From NCBI RefSeq assembly GCF_036924745.1, contig NZ_JAZHSD010000001.1:124001-188000 (forward strand): a DNA stretch of 64,000 nucleotides. Direction: 5' to 3'. The position numbers were made by a program, and so were the translations under genes. Source of the DNA: Bradyrhizobium sp. AZCC 1693 (GTDB taxonomy: Bacteria > Pseudomonadota > Alphaproteobacteria > Rhizobiales > Xanthobacteraceae). Each line of letters begins with the position of its first letter. Positions within the stretch are counted from its first letter, which is position 1. Shown here piece by piece: positions 43,352 through 51,748 of the stretch. Under the pieces are notes generated by a model. That model was not told the DNA's origin, did no database searches, and saw nothing but the letters and a program-made list of their open reading frames with translations.

Positions 43352-44461
43352 ATGAAAGTTCATTATGGCCCGGGGGGCTGGGTCCAATGGCCCGATCACG
43401 AAGAGTTCTCGATCGAGTTCATGAGGCTGCTCGGCGCGGCGCAGGAAGGCGGTTCGACGATTTCCGAATGCTTCCTTGCCGCGAGCAGAATTGATCCGAA
43501 GGATGGCGGCGATTCGTGGTATCGAGAATGGATAAGGATCGCCAATCTTAGCAACGAGCGGGCCAATGCCGTGTTCGAGCGCGGTCATGTGCTGACCGCG
43601 CAAAGCAACTGGCTTCGCGCCATCAATTACTATCAAGCATCAACGTTCGAATTCGACGCTGCCGACAACGAGCACCAAAGCGTGCTCAGAACCATGCGCG
43701 CCTGCGCCCGCCGCTACATTGCGCATTTGACGCCGGCGGGCGAGGTCGTCGAGATACCCTGGCTGGAAGATTATGCGCTGGAAGGCTATTTCCTGCCTGC
43801 GCCTGCCGCTTCTGATCGAACGCCGGTTATCATCTGCATGGGGGAACCCGGACATCGGAAGGAAGAATACCTCTTCAAGGCGGCACGCTACGCCCGCGAC
43901 CGCGGAATGTCGCTGTTGGCGGTGGACCTTCTTGGATCCGGCACCGGCACTAAATTCGATAAAGTCGTGGGCCGTCCGGATCTCGAAACGGCGGTCGGCC
44001 ACGTGATGGACTACCTGACGACGAGGGACGATATCGACCAACACAGGATCGCGATCCTGGGCGACGGTTCGGGGTCATCCTTTGTGGCGCGTGGGGTCGC
44101 TTTCGACAACCGGTTCGCGGCCGTGGTTTGCGATGGCGGAATCTGGGATATGCAGGAGCGCGCCTTCCTGATGGAGCGCCTATCGCCGAGTTGCGCCGGA
44201 AGTGAAGCAACCAACGGCGGCTTGCCCGGGCGAAGATTCCGCTGCCCGGTCCTGATCACCATGGGCGAGCATGGTTGGCTCGAACCCGATCACGTCACCG
44301 ATCTGTTCGAACGGCTCGGGATCGACCATCCCGACATCTCACTAAAGATTTTCAAAAGCTCTGAAACGGCTGCCGCGCAAGGGCATCGCGACAACCCCAC
44401 GCTTGCCAACGAATTCATTTTTGACTGGCTGGCCGATCGTCTCGAATCGGTCTCGGGTTGA
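43352..44461 (+). CDS. Alpha/beta-hydrolase-family protein with altered nucleophile elbow
   Basis: A 369-residue protein like the FrsA/DHPON-hydrolase group: N-terminal helical cap (DSWYREWIRIANLSNERANAV), catalytic fold with TPVIICMGEPGHRKEEYLF, and elbow region AILGDGSGSSFVARGVAFDN. Aligned by the following AFDxRFAA motif, the usual GxSxGG reads GDGSGS: the nucleophile position is Gly and a Ser lies one residue later. A late His remains (AAAQGHRDN). It may be inactive, shifted or act on another chemistry. A MarR gene converges 21 bases downstream. Confidence 0.8.
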   Translation: MKVHYGPGGWVQWPDHEEFSIEFMRLLGAAQEGGSTISECFLAASRIDPKDGGDSWYREWIRIANLSNERANAVFERGHVLTAQSNWLRAINYYQASTFEFDAADNEHQSVLRTMRACARRYIAHLTPAGEVVEIPWLEDYALEGYFLPAPAASDRTPVIICMGEPGHRKEEYLFKAARYARDRGMSLLAVDLLGSGTGTKFDKVVGRPDLETAVGHVMDYLTTRDDIDQHRIAILGDGSGSSFVARGVAFDNRFAAVVCDGGIWDMQERAFLMERLSPSCAGSEATNGGLPGRRFRCPVLITMGEHGWLEPDHVTDLFERLGIDHPDISLKIFKSSETAAAQGHRDNPTLANEFIFDWLADRLESVSG

Positions 44462-44482
44462 CCGGCCGCCGCCGAAAATCTC

Positions 44483-45034
44483 TCATATGCCCATCGCCAC
44501 CTTCAGGCTGGCCTTTTCGAGACGATTCTTCAGTCGCGCGAGCTTGCCGGTGAGCTCACTGAGCTCGCGTTCGCTGAATTCCGCAAAAATGAAGTCGTTG
44601 AGAGCCTCCTGCTCGGAAGCCAAGCTTGCAATGTGCTTGTAGGTTTTGTCCGTCAGGGACATCTCCACAACCCTTGCGTCGTCCAGCGACGTCTTTCGGC
44701 GCATGAAGCCTTTCTTCTCGAGCATTTTCGACTGCGTCGTTACGAAGGACGGGTCGACATGGAGCATCTTTGACACAACGTTCACCGGCACGCCGTTGCC
44801 CTGGTCCAGGTCGGCCAATGCCATGAGGATCATCCATTGCGGACCGCTGATGCCGAGGGTTTTTGCCCAGAAATAGCGAATCTCCTGCAGGTGTACGTTG
44901 ATAGCGGCGATCTCCCAGGCCAGTTGCCGGGCGACGTCCTGATTCTTTCCACCGGACTCATTCGACGCTCCGCGTTGGGCGCGCCCCGACGAGTCTGGTC
45001 CCTTGCGGACTTCTTGTGCCATGGCTTGTTTCAT
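44483..45034 (-). CDS. MarR-family transcriptional regulator
   Basis: A 183-residue winged-helix regulator: ISGPQWMILMALADLD, VNVVSKMLHVDPSFVTTQSK (recognition helix) and EKKGFMRRKTSLDDARVVEM (wing). The N-terminal 35 residues are an extra charged arm. The convergent hydrolase may be its neighbour by chance or a target in the same accessory segment. ATG 45034 or 45022. Confidence 0.9.
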   Translation of the reverse strand: MKQAMAQEVRKGPDSSGRAQRGASNESGGKNQDVARQLAWEIAAINVHLQEIRYFWAKTLGISGPQWMILMALADLDQGNGVPVNVVSKMLHVDPSFVTTQSKMLEKKGFMRRKTSLDDARVVEMSLTDKTYKHIASLASEQEALNDFIFAEFSERELSELTGKLARLKNRLEKASLKVAMGI

Positions 45035-45403
45035 TCCGATTGATCACGAACCTGCTTAACTGATTTACTAACAAGACCATCCAATTAGGCATCTTTTACG
45101 ACGGTCATTTGAACAAGATTTCGCGAGCGGGCCGGTGTTGCCGCCGCGACACAGTCGAACAGGATAGAGATAGCTGAGTTCATAAAGTATTTTGATTAAG
45201 TAACTAGCACATGCATAGTTCCTGAGACGGTGGGGGGTCCTCAATCGTTCCGTTCTGGTGGTTCGCTTAAGTCCCTCGCGTTCATGCGGGTGTGTCCGAA
45301 GACGCGAAGCGGCTGAGCGGTTTTCAAAAGGCGAGGGCGGACCAGTCTTGGGGGAATCCGCAGGTCCGGTCTTCGTCCTGGCAGAGCAACTTGGAGGTTT
45401 AAC
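45035..45403. other. Divergent intergenic region of MarR and porin genes
   Basis: About 370 bp, no credible gene. The MarR-proximal half (45040-45220) is AT-rich and should hold the MarR promoter and its operator; the porin-proximal half would be a long 5' leader of the porin mRNA. Confidence 0.45.
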
Positions 45404-46999
45404 ATGACTATGATCAAGAGCCTTATTCTCGGCTCAGCGGCGGGTCTCGTCGCCCTGAGCGGAGCACAGGCTGCCGATCTTCCCGTCAAGGCCAAAGCGG
45501 TCGAGTACGTCAGGATCTGCTCCCTGTATGGCGCGGGTTTCTTCTATATCCCGGGCACTGACACCTGCATCAAGCTGGGTGGTTATCTGCGCGTCGACAC
45601 CACATTCAACGGCGGCATCTACGGCTCGCCAGCGTGGAACGGTGATATCGGTCAGGGCAACCGCTACCGTGATTACTTCGCTGCCCGTTCTCGTATGTCG
45701 CTGTTGGTTGATACCCGTACCGCGACCGAATACGGCGTGGTGCGTACGTTCGGTCAGGCCAACTTCCAGTTCAGCACGCTCGGCAACAACACCTTCAATC
45801 CGAACTCGCTCGCGACTAACCTGGGCAACAACACGAACCTGCTTGACTCCACTGGCGCTGGCTACGTCGCAGTCGACCAGCTCTTCTTGCAGTTCGCTGG
45901 CTTCACCTTCGGTAAATCGGTTTCGGCTTTCGCGACGCCTTGGAACGGTTATCCGGGCAACAACAACTCGAACCTGTTGGGCGGCCATGACAGCGTTACG
46001 GGTGTGAACAACATCCAGTACACCGCTCAGTTCGGCAACGGTGTGTCGGGCACCATCGGCCTCGATGAACCGACCGTGTACAGCCGCACGAGCGTCGGAT
46101 ATTTGCAAACCTACGCTGCCACAGCTGCTACTCCGACTGCGCTCGCGACCACCACGGCCAGTTCGGTTTCGACGCTCGGAATTGCGGCAAACGCCTACGC
46201 CGGCGTGCATGCTCCCGACATTGTCGGCAACATCCGCGTCGACCAGGCTTGGGGTCTGTTCCAAGTGTCGGCTCGTGCGCACGAAGTAAGTGGTTCGTAC
46301 AACGTGCTAACATCGGCGGGCCTGCCCACCGGAGCTTCGGAACTCAGCGGTCATCCCGACACGAAGTGGGGCGGCTCGGTGATGGCTGCCTTGCAGATCA
46401 AGAACCTGCCGACCGGCCCTGGCGACGACTTCAAGATCGACGCGACCTACGCAAAGGGTGACACGAAGAACGTCATCTCCACGAGCGGCGCTTCGCCGAG
46501 CTTTGCGATGTTCGGTGGTACCAGCCGTCCGGGAGCCTATCAGAGCCTGGGCGTTGGCTACACCAGTGACGGCGTATACATCCCGGGTGGTCAGATCGAG
46601 CTTACGGATGCCTGGGGCGTCCGTGGTGCGTTCAACCACAACTGGGATCCCTACTGGTCGACCAGCTTGTGGGGTAGCTATGCGGCTGTCCGCTACAATG
46701 GCACCGCGACCGCGAACTACTGCGCGGCCTATGCAGCCCCTGTATTTGGTCGCGCTTTCAGTGCTGACTACACCTGCAACCCGGACTTCAATGTCGCGCA
46801 GGTGGGTGCGGTCACCCGTTGGACTCCCGTCAAGAACCTGACGTTCTCGGCTGAAGTCGGCGCGTTCTTCCTCGACCAGAAGATGACGGGTGCGATCACG
46901 GCTTCTCCGGGCGCGACCAGCCCGAAGCCGAACACGACCTACGAGTTCCGGGACCAGAGCACCGTGTTCCTGAACATTCGCGCTCAGCGTAACTTCTGA
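45404..46999 (+). CDS. Major outer-membrane porin (Porin_2 family)
   Basis: A 531-residue trimeric general porin. Seen: signal peptide MTMIKSLILGSAAGLVALSG ending at QAADLP, conserved YVRICSLYGAGFFYIPGTDT and CIKLGGYLRVD, barrel strands, and the C-terminal TVFLNIRAQRNF with terminal Phe. The start follows CTTGGAGG. Codon choice is biased towards preferred codons, fitting very high expression. Length is as usual for Bradyrhizobium. A terminator follows. Confidence 0.96.
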   Translation: MTMIKSLILGSAAGLVALSGAQAADLPVKAKAVEYVRICSLYGAGFFYIPGTDTCIKLGGYLRVDTTFNGGIYGSPAWNGDIGQGNRYRDYFAARSRMSLLVDTRTATEYGVVRTFGQANFQFSTLGNNTFNPNSLATNLGNNTNLLDSTGAGYVAVDQLFLQFAGFTFGKSVSAFATPWNGYPGNNNSNLLGGHDSVTGVNNIQYTAQFGNGVSGTIGLDEPTVYSRTSVGYLQTYAATAATPTALATTTASSVSTLGIAANAYAGVHAPDIVGNIRVDQAWGLFQVSARAHEVSGSYNVLTSAGLPTGASELSGHPDTKWGGSVMAALQIKNLPTGPGDDFKIDATYAKGDTKNVISTSGASPSFAMFGGTSRPGAYQSLGVGYTSDGVYIPGGQIELTDAWGVRGAFNHNWDPYWSTSLWGSYAAVRYNGTATANYCAAYAAPVFGRAFSADYTCNPDFNVAQVGAVTRWTPVKNLTFSAEVGAFFLDQKMTGAITASPGATSPKPNTTYEFRDQSTVFLNIRAQRNF

Positions 47000-47030
47000 T
47001 CCTGATCTCTCGATCACTACTGCAACAGAG

Positions 47031-47064
47031 CCCCCAGCGGAAAACCGCTGGGGGTTTTCATTTT
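47031..47064 (+). terminator. Intrinsic terminator of the porin gene
   Basis: Perfect 10-bp stem CCCCCAGCGG (47031-47040) and CCGCTGGGGG (47045-47054), loop AAAA, then TTTTCATTTT. Confidence 0.92.
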
Positions 47065-47167
47065 GATGCTCCCCTTCGCAAGTCCGTGCGCCAGAATCGA
47101 TTGTGGCTAAGACGAGAGCCCGTCCATTTCGTTTTGAGACATACATCGCACAGGTGGAGATAATCAA

Positions 47168-47417
47168 ATGCGTGCCTCGCGGCAGTTGCCGTGATTTTTG
47201 CCTCGGAATGACGTCTGCGACCGTTGAGGCGCGGGACTATCCGTTTTGCATCAATGGTGAGTTCTGGCCCAATACGGTCGGGGAGTGCAGGTTCCAGTGT
47301 TTGGCGACGGCATCGGGAGGCGGGGCGTCGTTTTGCGACGCGAATCCCTTCTTCGATCATCGCTCGAGCCAGGCCGCAGTCGTTGATTCGAACAAGCGGA
47401 GCAGGCGGTCTCACTGA
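47168..47417 (+). pseudogene. DUF3551-like small exported protein, frameshifted
   Basis: ATG 47168 with GGTGGAGA upstream begins a small exported protein of the DUF3551 type, whose recognisable mature part is EARDYPFCINGEFWP, ECRFQCLATASGGGASFC, DANPFF. But the signal peptide (LAAVAVIFASE) is in one frame and the mature part in another; from ATG the reading stops after eight codons. Two single-base insertions (after MRA and before MTSATVEA) would repair it, and the stretch between ECRF and QC is shorter than in the family. A GTG-started frame from 47103 reads the mature part but has no signal. Confidence 0.7.
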
Positions 47418-47714
47418 GAGCGGGGCATTCTGACCTGACGGCGTGAGAGCCTCATGGAGCGAGAGAGGATTCTGAGTGCCACACAAAAAAACTGGAAAAC
47501 ATCAAAGCAATGAAAACGTTATTTACTAAGGTAATTTTATAAAGTAATATTCGATCAGTAGCCGGCAAATTCCTTGGCGGCCGCTCATGGAGAAGCGCAC
47601 CAGCATCTTCAGAAATACCTCCGAAACCTCTGGCCATGCCCGGCCAGAGGTTTTTCGGCCTCTGGATGGCTGTTTCTGATTGCGCCCCGTGAGTGCAGAC
47701 CCGGATGGCACCAG

Positions 47715-48398
47715 ATGGCCAAGACGGCGCATCGCTCTCAATACGCCAGTACGGCTCAGCTTGAAAAATTCTTAAATCAGGCGTTTCAAACCACCGATGG
47801 TCGTCAGGTTTGCCTAGCCCTCGGTGAAGCAGTCCGGGCCCAAAATGTCACGACGATCGCCAATGCATCTGGAATAGAGCGGGCACATCTCTACGGGGCT
47901 TTTGTGTCGGAGAGGGGGCCGCGGCTTTCCACAGTGACGAAGGTGATTACGGCACTCCGCATGAGGCTGGTTACAGTGCAATCGCCAACATCCGCGATCG
48001 AAAGATACAGTCCTGAATACCCGGTGCATGGCCATTTGCGTTACAGGACTCCGGCGGGAGTTGCCGAGCTCCTCAACCCTGCCCTCGAAACATCTGATCT
48101 TCGTGCCATTTGTTCTACCTTCGGTGAGATCATCCGAGCCCAGGAGAATGTTGCTGAGTTCGCGCGACGGATACAGATCGGCCGAACACGTCTCTACCGC
48201 TCGTTTATGGGCGATCGTTCGCCCGAATTTACGACTGTCCTGACTATTCTACAGGCGTTCGGATTGCAGCTGCGCGTAAAGCGGGTATGCAAACGGAAAG
48301 CGTCGCTCGATCCCTATTCAAGTCCGCGCCTGGGGAAATCGGCAGAGATGGTGCTCCTCCAACAACTTTCCGTGGAAATGCCAAGGGTGGAGGCCTGA
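47715..48398 (+). CDS. Tandem-duplicated antitoxin-like HTH protein
   Basis: A 227-residue protein with two copies of the small addiction-module antidote domain (HigA/XRE-like HTH). Copy 1 covers LEKFLNQAFQTTDGRQVC to ITALRMRLVTV; copy 2 covers VAELLNPALETSDLRAIC to LQAFGLQLRV. Each has the pattern GE-(A/I)-(V/I)-RAQ, an HTH and LYG/LYRSF. No toxin (RelE/HigB-type) gene is adjacent. ATG 47715 is chosen; no good ribosome site. It may be a stand-alone regulator derived from an antitoxin. Confidence 0.75.
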   Translation: MAKTAHRSQYASTAQLEKFLNQAFQTTDGRQVCLALGEAVRAQNVTTIANASGIERAHLYGAFVSERGPRLSTVTKVITALRMRLVTVQSPTSAIERYSPEYPVHGHLRYRTPAGVAELLNPALETSDLRAICSTFGEIIRAQENVAEFARRIQIGRTRLYRSFMGDRSPEFTTVLTILQAFGLQLRVKRVCKRKASLDPYSSPRLGKSAEMVLLQQLSVEMPRVEA

Positions 48399-48441
48399 AT
48401 AGGCCTTGGCTCGACCGCAGGCGATTGCCTGAAGCAGAGTA

Positions 48442-48562
48442 ACGCTCGCGCGGATTTGTGTTGGGCAAGAATAGCGCGCCGACAACGCGAACCGGCGGCC
48501 GGTCGGAGACGTAGACGATCCTGCTGATTAGCGGCGCCTGTTCGAGGGAGCGGGCGGCCCGA
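48442..48562 (-). pseudogene. Remnant of the PPVRVVG protein family
   Basis: The minus strand encodes YVSDRPPVRVVGALFLPNTN followed by PRER, matching the C-terminus of the protein at 42653-42904 (VSDQPPVRVVGAPFVL, NTNPRER). The expected stop after PRER has become TAC, and no start or N-terminal helix is found; tRNA-Thr begins just beyond. It is therefore a truncated duplicate. Confidence 0.78.
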
Positions 48563-48573
48563 TGCTCTTTGAA

Positions 48574-48648
48574 TGGTGCCGGTTGAGAGGATTGAACTCC
48601 CGACCTTCGGTTTACAAAACCGCTGCTCTACCGCTGAGCTAAACCGGC
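48574..48648 (-). tRNA. tRNA-Thr (anticodon TGT)
   Basis: Full cloverleaf on the minus strand: acceptor GCCGGTT with AACCGGC, D-arm TAGCTCAGCGGTAGAGCA, anticodon loop TTTTGTAAA giving TGT (Thr), variable AGGTC, T-arm GGGAGTTCAATCCTCTC and encoded CCA. Length 75 with CCA. Confidence 0.97.
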
Positions 48649-48768
48649 GAATTGGAGCGATCGGCGAGATGAAGTATCCCGCCACGTGGTCCGATCTTCG
48701 GCGGGTCGAATATCAGACTTGGTCGCAAAGGGCCAGAACCTCAAGAACGGCTTTCACGGCTCCTGCAT

Positions 48769-48797
48769 GGAAAAGGCGGCCTTTTCAGCCGCCTTCT
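48769..48797 (-). terminator. Minus-strand intrinsic terminator
   Basis: On the minus strand GAAGGCGGC - TGAAAAG - GCCGCCTTTTCC forms a stem ending in TTTT. It lies 23 bases after the stop of the small minus-strand frame at 48820 and supports that gene. Confidence 0.6.
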
Positions 48798-48819
48798 TCG
48801 AACCCGATTCGCAATCGCC

Positions 48820-48966
48820 CTACTGGCAGAGATGCCGCCGGCCATCCTCGCCGCGGAACCAGGTGCCGGGGATGCACACAAAACCGTTGCGGCGGGCGTC
48901 TTCGTCGCCGCCAACCGGGGAGGTGGCAATGGCAGCCGCGGTGCCGGCCTTATTGTGGGGAGTCAA
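48820..48966 (-). CDS. Candidate small protein (N-terminus unresolved)
   Basis: A minus-strand frame ending at TAG 48820 encodes GGDEDARRNGFVCIPGTWF then RGEDGRRHLCQ, a strongly patterned ending that looks like a small Bradyrhizobium secreted protein, followed at once by a terminator. The frame is open to 49050 but has no ATG; TTG 48966 would give 48 residues and a weak hydrophobic start (AGTAAAIATSP). It may be a gene with an unusual start or one that has lost its signal peptide. Confidence 0.4.
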   Translation of the reverse strand: MTPHNKAGTAAAIATSPVGGDEDARRNGFVCIPGTWFRGEDGRRHLCQ

Positions 48967-49077
48967 ACGGCCGTGATGCCGAAGACCGGAAGGGCGCGGC
49001 TTTTCGATTTCGGTTGTGCGATCTCCGGACAGATGTGAAGTTCCGGCACGTTATCATTTGAAGGATCACAGAATTTC

Positions 49078-49797
49078 ATGCAGGCGCGCGACATCGATTA
49101 CCGCTGCGGCGAAACCAGTTTGCGCGGCTATCTCGCGCTTGACGAGAACGCCGCCGAGCGGCGGCCGGGCGTCGCTGTATTTCACGAAGGGCTCGGGCTC
49201 GGTGAATTCACGATGGAGCGCGCGCGCCGGCTTGCCGGTCTCGGCTATGTCGCGCTGGCCGCCGACATGTTCGGCGATCGGCGGCAGGCGTCCAATCTGC
49301 AGGAAGTCGCAAGCCTTGTCGGCGGTCTTCGCGCCGAGCCGGAAAAACTCCGCGCCCGCGGCCGTGCCGCACTAGCTACGCTCGTCGCGCTGCCGCAGGT
49401 CGATGCGGGCCGGCTGGCGGCGATCGGTTTCTGTTTTGGCGGGTCGGTGGTGCTGGAGCTGGCGCGCGAGGGCGCGGACCTGAAGGCGGTGGTCAGTTTC
49501 CACGGCGTGCTGGCGACTAAAATGCCGGCCCAACCGGGACAGGTGAAGGCCAGCGTGCTGGTCTGCACCGGGGTCGACGATCCCCTGGCGCCGCCGGAAC
49601 AGGTCGCCGATTTCGAGAACGAGATGCGCATCGGCGGCGTGAAGGACTGGCAGGTCATCGCCTACGGCAACACGCTGCACGGTTTCACCAACCCGGCCGC
49701 CGACGGCTCGATGATGCGCGCCGCCTTGTACAACGAACAGGCCGACCGCCGCTCCTGGGCGTCGATGAAGAGCCTGTTCGATGAAGTCTTGACCTGA
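49078..49797 (+). CDS. Dienelactone-hydrolase-family protein
   Basis: A 239-residue cytoplasmic alpha/beta hydrolase of the DLH type, with Cys nucleophile in AIGFCFGGSVVLE (about residue 121), Glu in VFHEGLGLGEF, acid in CTGVDDPLAP and His in GNTLHGFTNPAA. It hydrolyses dienelactones or related esters; many homologues have unknown substrates. It is monocistronic. ATG 49078 has an AAGGATC site upstream. Confidence 0.9.
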   Translation: MQARDIDYRCGETSLRGYLALDENAAERRPGVAVFHEGLGLGEFTMERARRLAGLGYVALAADMFGDRRQASNLQEVASLVGGLRAEPEKLRARGRAALATLVALPQVDAGRLAAIGFCFGGSVVLELAREGADLKAVVSFHGVLATKMPAQPGQVKASVLVCTGVDDPLAPPEQVADFENEMRIGGVKDWQVIAYGNTLHGFTNPAADGSMMRAALYNEQADRRSWASMKSLFDEVLT

Positions 49798-49825
49798 CAA
49801 AGGCTTCCAACTGGTATTTCATGGC

Positions 49826-49895
49826 GTTTCAAGCGAAAGCATGCCCTTGGACTTGATCCGTCGATGGGCACCGGTTCGCGTGAAGAAAGCGCGTC
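49826..49895. repeat. Intergenic repeat of the GCGTTTCAAGCGAA type, copy 1
   Basis: GCGTTTCAAGCGAA ... GGCACCGGTTCGCGTGAAGA followed by AAGCGCGTCAA. The same pieces recur at 59305-59361 (GCGTTTTCAAGCGAAGTGGG, TACCGGTTCGCGTCAAGAAA, ACGCGTCAAA). This copy carries an insertion of about 20 bp between the two blocks. Confidence 0.7.
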
Positions 49896-49961
49896 AACAT
49901 CAAAATCAGAAGTTCATCTTCGAGCTGAACTTCAACTGATACAGCGGGTAGCAGGGGGCGT

Positions 49962-50657
49962 ATGTTCGGAATTCTGGGGCTGGGGTTTTTGCTGGGCATG
50001 CAGCATGCGCTCGAGGCCGATCACATCGCCGCCGTCTCCAGCATCGCCGCGCGCCGCAGCCATGTCGCCGATATCGTCAAGCACGGGCTGACCTGGGGGC
50101 TCGGCCACACGCTTACCTTGTTCATCTTTGCCGGCGCGGCCATCCTGCTCGGCCGCGCGATCCCTGAGGGCATTGCCCGCCCGATCGAGACCGCCGTCGG
50201 TCTGATGCTGGTCGGCCTCGGCGCCCATGTGCTGTGGCGGCTGTGGCGCGACCGCGTGCATTTCCACCAGCACGGCCATGGCGATGGCACGGTGCATTTC
50301 CATGCCCACAGCCATGCCGGCGAAACCAGGCCGCATGCCCGTGCGGCCCATGCCCACCAACATGGCTTCCGCTGGCGGACCCTGCTGGTCGGCCTGATGC
50401 ACGGCATGGCGGGCTCCGCCGCGCTGCTGGTGCTGACGGTCACGCAGGCCTCCAGCCCTGCCGCCGGGCTCGGCTATATCGCACTGTTCGGGATAGGCTC
50501 GATGATCGGCATGGGCGCGCTGTCGACGGTGATCGCGGTGCCGCTTGCGGTCTCCGCCCGCTGGCTCACCTGGGCCAATCGCGCCCTGCAGGGGGCGGTG
50601 GGTCTTGCCACCGTCGCGATCGGAATTATGACCGTAGTCGAAACGGTGCTGGCCTGA
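49962..50657 (+). CDS. Nickel/cobalt-transporter-superfamily (NiCoT/UreH-like) membrane protein
   Basis: A 231-residue membrane protein with about six helices, the transporter signature MQHALEADHIAAVSS (HxxxxDH of NiCoT proteins) at residues about 13-28, a second HALT-like repeat region (LMHGMAGSAALLVLTV), and a cytoplasmic His-rich loop (HFHQHGHGDGTVHFHAHSHA) for metal binding. Homologues are annotated as urease accessory UreH or nickel permeases. No urease genes are nearby. Confidence 0.85.
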   Translation: MFGILGLGFLLGMQHALEADHIAAVSSIAARRSHVADIVKHGLTWGLGHTLTLFIFAGAAILLGRAIPEGIARPIETAVGLMLVGLGAHVLWRLWRDRVHFHQHGHGDGTVHFHAHSHAGETRPHARAAHAHQHGFRWRTLLVGLMHGMAGSAALLVLTVTQASSPAAGLGYIALFGIGSMIGMGALSTVIAVPLAVSARWLTWANRALQGAVGLATVAIGIMTVVETVLA

Positions 50658-50714
50658 CGCGTGGCGCTTCAGCGGCGCGGGCTGATCAACAACTAAAGAG
50701 TTCGGAGGAATAAG

Positions 50715-51689
50715 ATGAAACGCCGAGATTTTCTCGCCGGAAGCGCCGCATGCTCATTGGCCGCATTGACGGGCCAGGCGCTGGCGCAATCGGGCCCGCT
50801 GACCAAAATCATCTTTCCCTTTGCGGCCGGCGGCGGCGGCGACGCGCTGTGCCGCTTGCTGGCGCAGCACATCGCTCCCTTGCTCGACCGCAACGTCATC
50901 GTCGAGAACCGCACCGGTGGCGACGGGCTGATCGGCATCAAGGCGGTGAAGGGGGCCAATCCCGACGGCACCACCATTCTGGTCACCACGGGACCGACGA
51001 TGTATCTGCTGCCGATGGTCGAGACGACGCCGAGTTTCGATTCGGCCAAGGATTTCGTTCCGGTCGGCCAACTCGCGCGCTTCGAGTTCTGTGTCTTCGT
51101 CGGCACGGCCGTCCCGGCCGAGGTCAAGGACTTCAAGCAATTCGTCGCCTGGCTGAAAGCCAATCCGGACCAGGCCACGTTCGGCGTGCCCAGCAACGGC
51201 ACCATTCCGCATTTTAGCGGATCGCGGCTCGAGCAGGCGCTGGGCATCAAGCTGACGCGCGTGGCCTATCGTGGCAGCGCGCCGATCATCAACGATCTCG
51301 TCGGCGGCCATATGCCGTTTGCGATTTCCACGTTGACCGATGCCATCCCGCAGCATCGCGCCGGCAACATCCGGATTCTCGCGGTCGGCAGCGCGGCCCG
51401 TTCGCCGTTCCTGCCCGATGCCCCGACCCTGAAGGAGAGCGGCGTCGATCTGGTGGCGGACGCCTGGTACGGCATGTGGCTGCCGGCGGGGGCTTCATCC
51501 GATTTCGCGAAGAAACTGAGCGAAGCGGCCGCCGCCGCGCTCGCCAAGCCCGAGGTCAAGGAGAAGCTGCTCGCGATCGGCCTGATCCCGGTCGGCTCGA
51601 CCCCCGAAGGCCTGACCGAGGTGCTCGCCGCCAACACCGCATTCTGGCAGCCGATCGTGAAGGCGACGGGGTACAAGATCACGAATTGA
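50715..51689 (+). CDS. Tripartite tricarboxylate transporter substrate-binding protein (Bug family)
   Basis: A 324-residue periplasmic protein: signal peptide with an RR motif (MKRRDFLAGSAACSLAALTG), a mature start LTKIIFPFAAGGGGDALCR, the ligand-loop HFSGSRLEQALG, VAYRGSAPIINDLVGGHMPF, and VADAWYGMWLPAG. Family members bind carboxylates and other small acids. No TctA/TctB membrane partners are adjacent, so it is an orphan receptor. Start has CGGAGGAATAAG. Confidence 0.93.
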   Translation: MKRRDFLAGSAACSLAALTGQALAQSGPLTKIIFPFAAGGGGDALCRLLAQHIAPLLDRNVIVENRTGGDGLIGIKAVKGANPDGTTILVTTGPTMYLLPMVETTPSFDSAKDFVPVGQLARFEFCVFVGTAVPAEVKDFKQFVAWLKANPDQATFGVPSNGTIPHFSGSRLEQALGIKLTRVAYRGSAPIINDLVGGHMPFAISTLTDAIPQHRAGNIRILAVGSAARSPFLPDAPTLKESGVDLVADAWYGMWLPAGASSDFAKKLSEAAAAALAKPEVKEKLLAIGLIPVGSTPEGLTEVLAANTAFWQPIVKATGYKITN

Positions 51690-51696
51690 GGATCCT

Positions 51697-51748
51697 GAGC
51701 TTCATCCTGAGCAGCGCGCATGGCGCGCTTCTCGAAGGATGAAGGCTT
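51697..51748. repeat. Palindrome of the CTTCATCCT type
   Basis: CTTCATCCT (51700-51708) pairs with AGGATGAAG (51736-51744), and GCGCGC (51714-51719) with GCGCGC (51723-51728): a nested hairpin of the rhizobial REP type directly after the Bug gene. It may also slow or end transcription. Confidence 0.7.

Noticed and set aside
48649..49061. Plus-strand frames across tRNA-Thr and the following gap
   Set aside because: They run antisense to the tRNA and to the better supported minus-strand small gene; no ribosome site.
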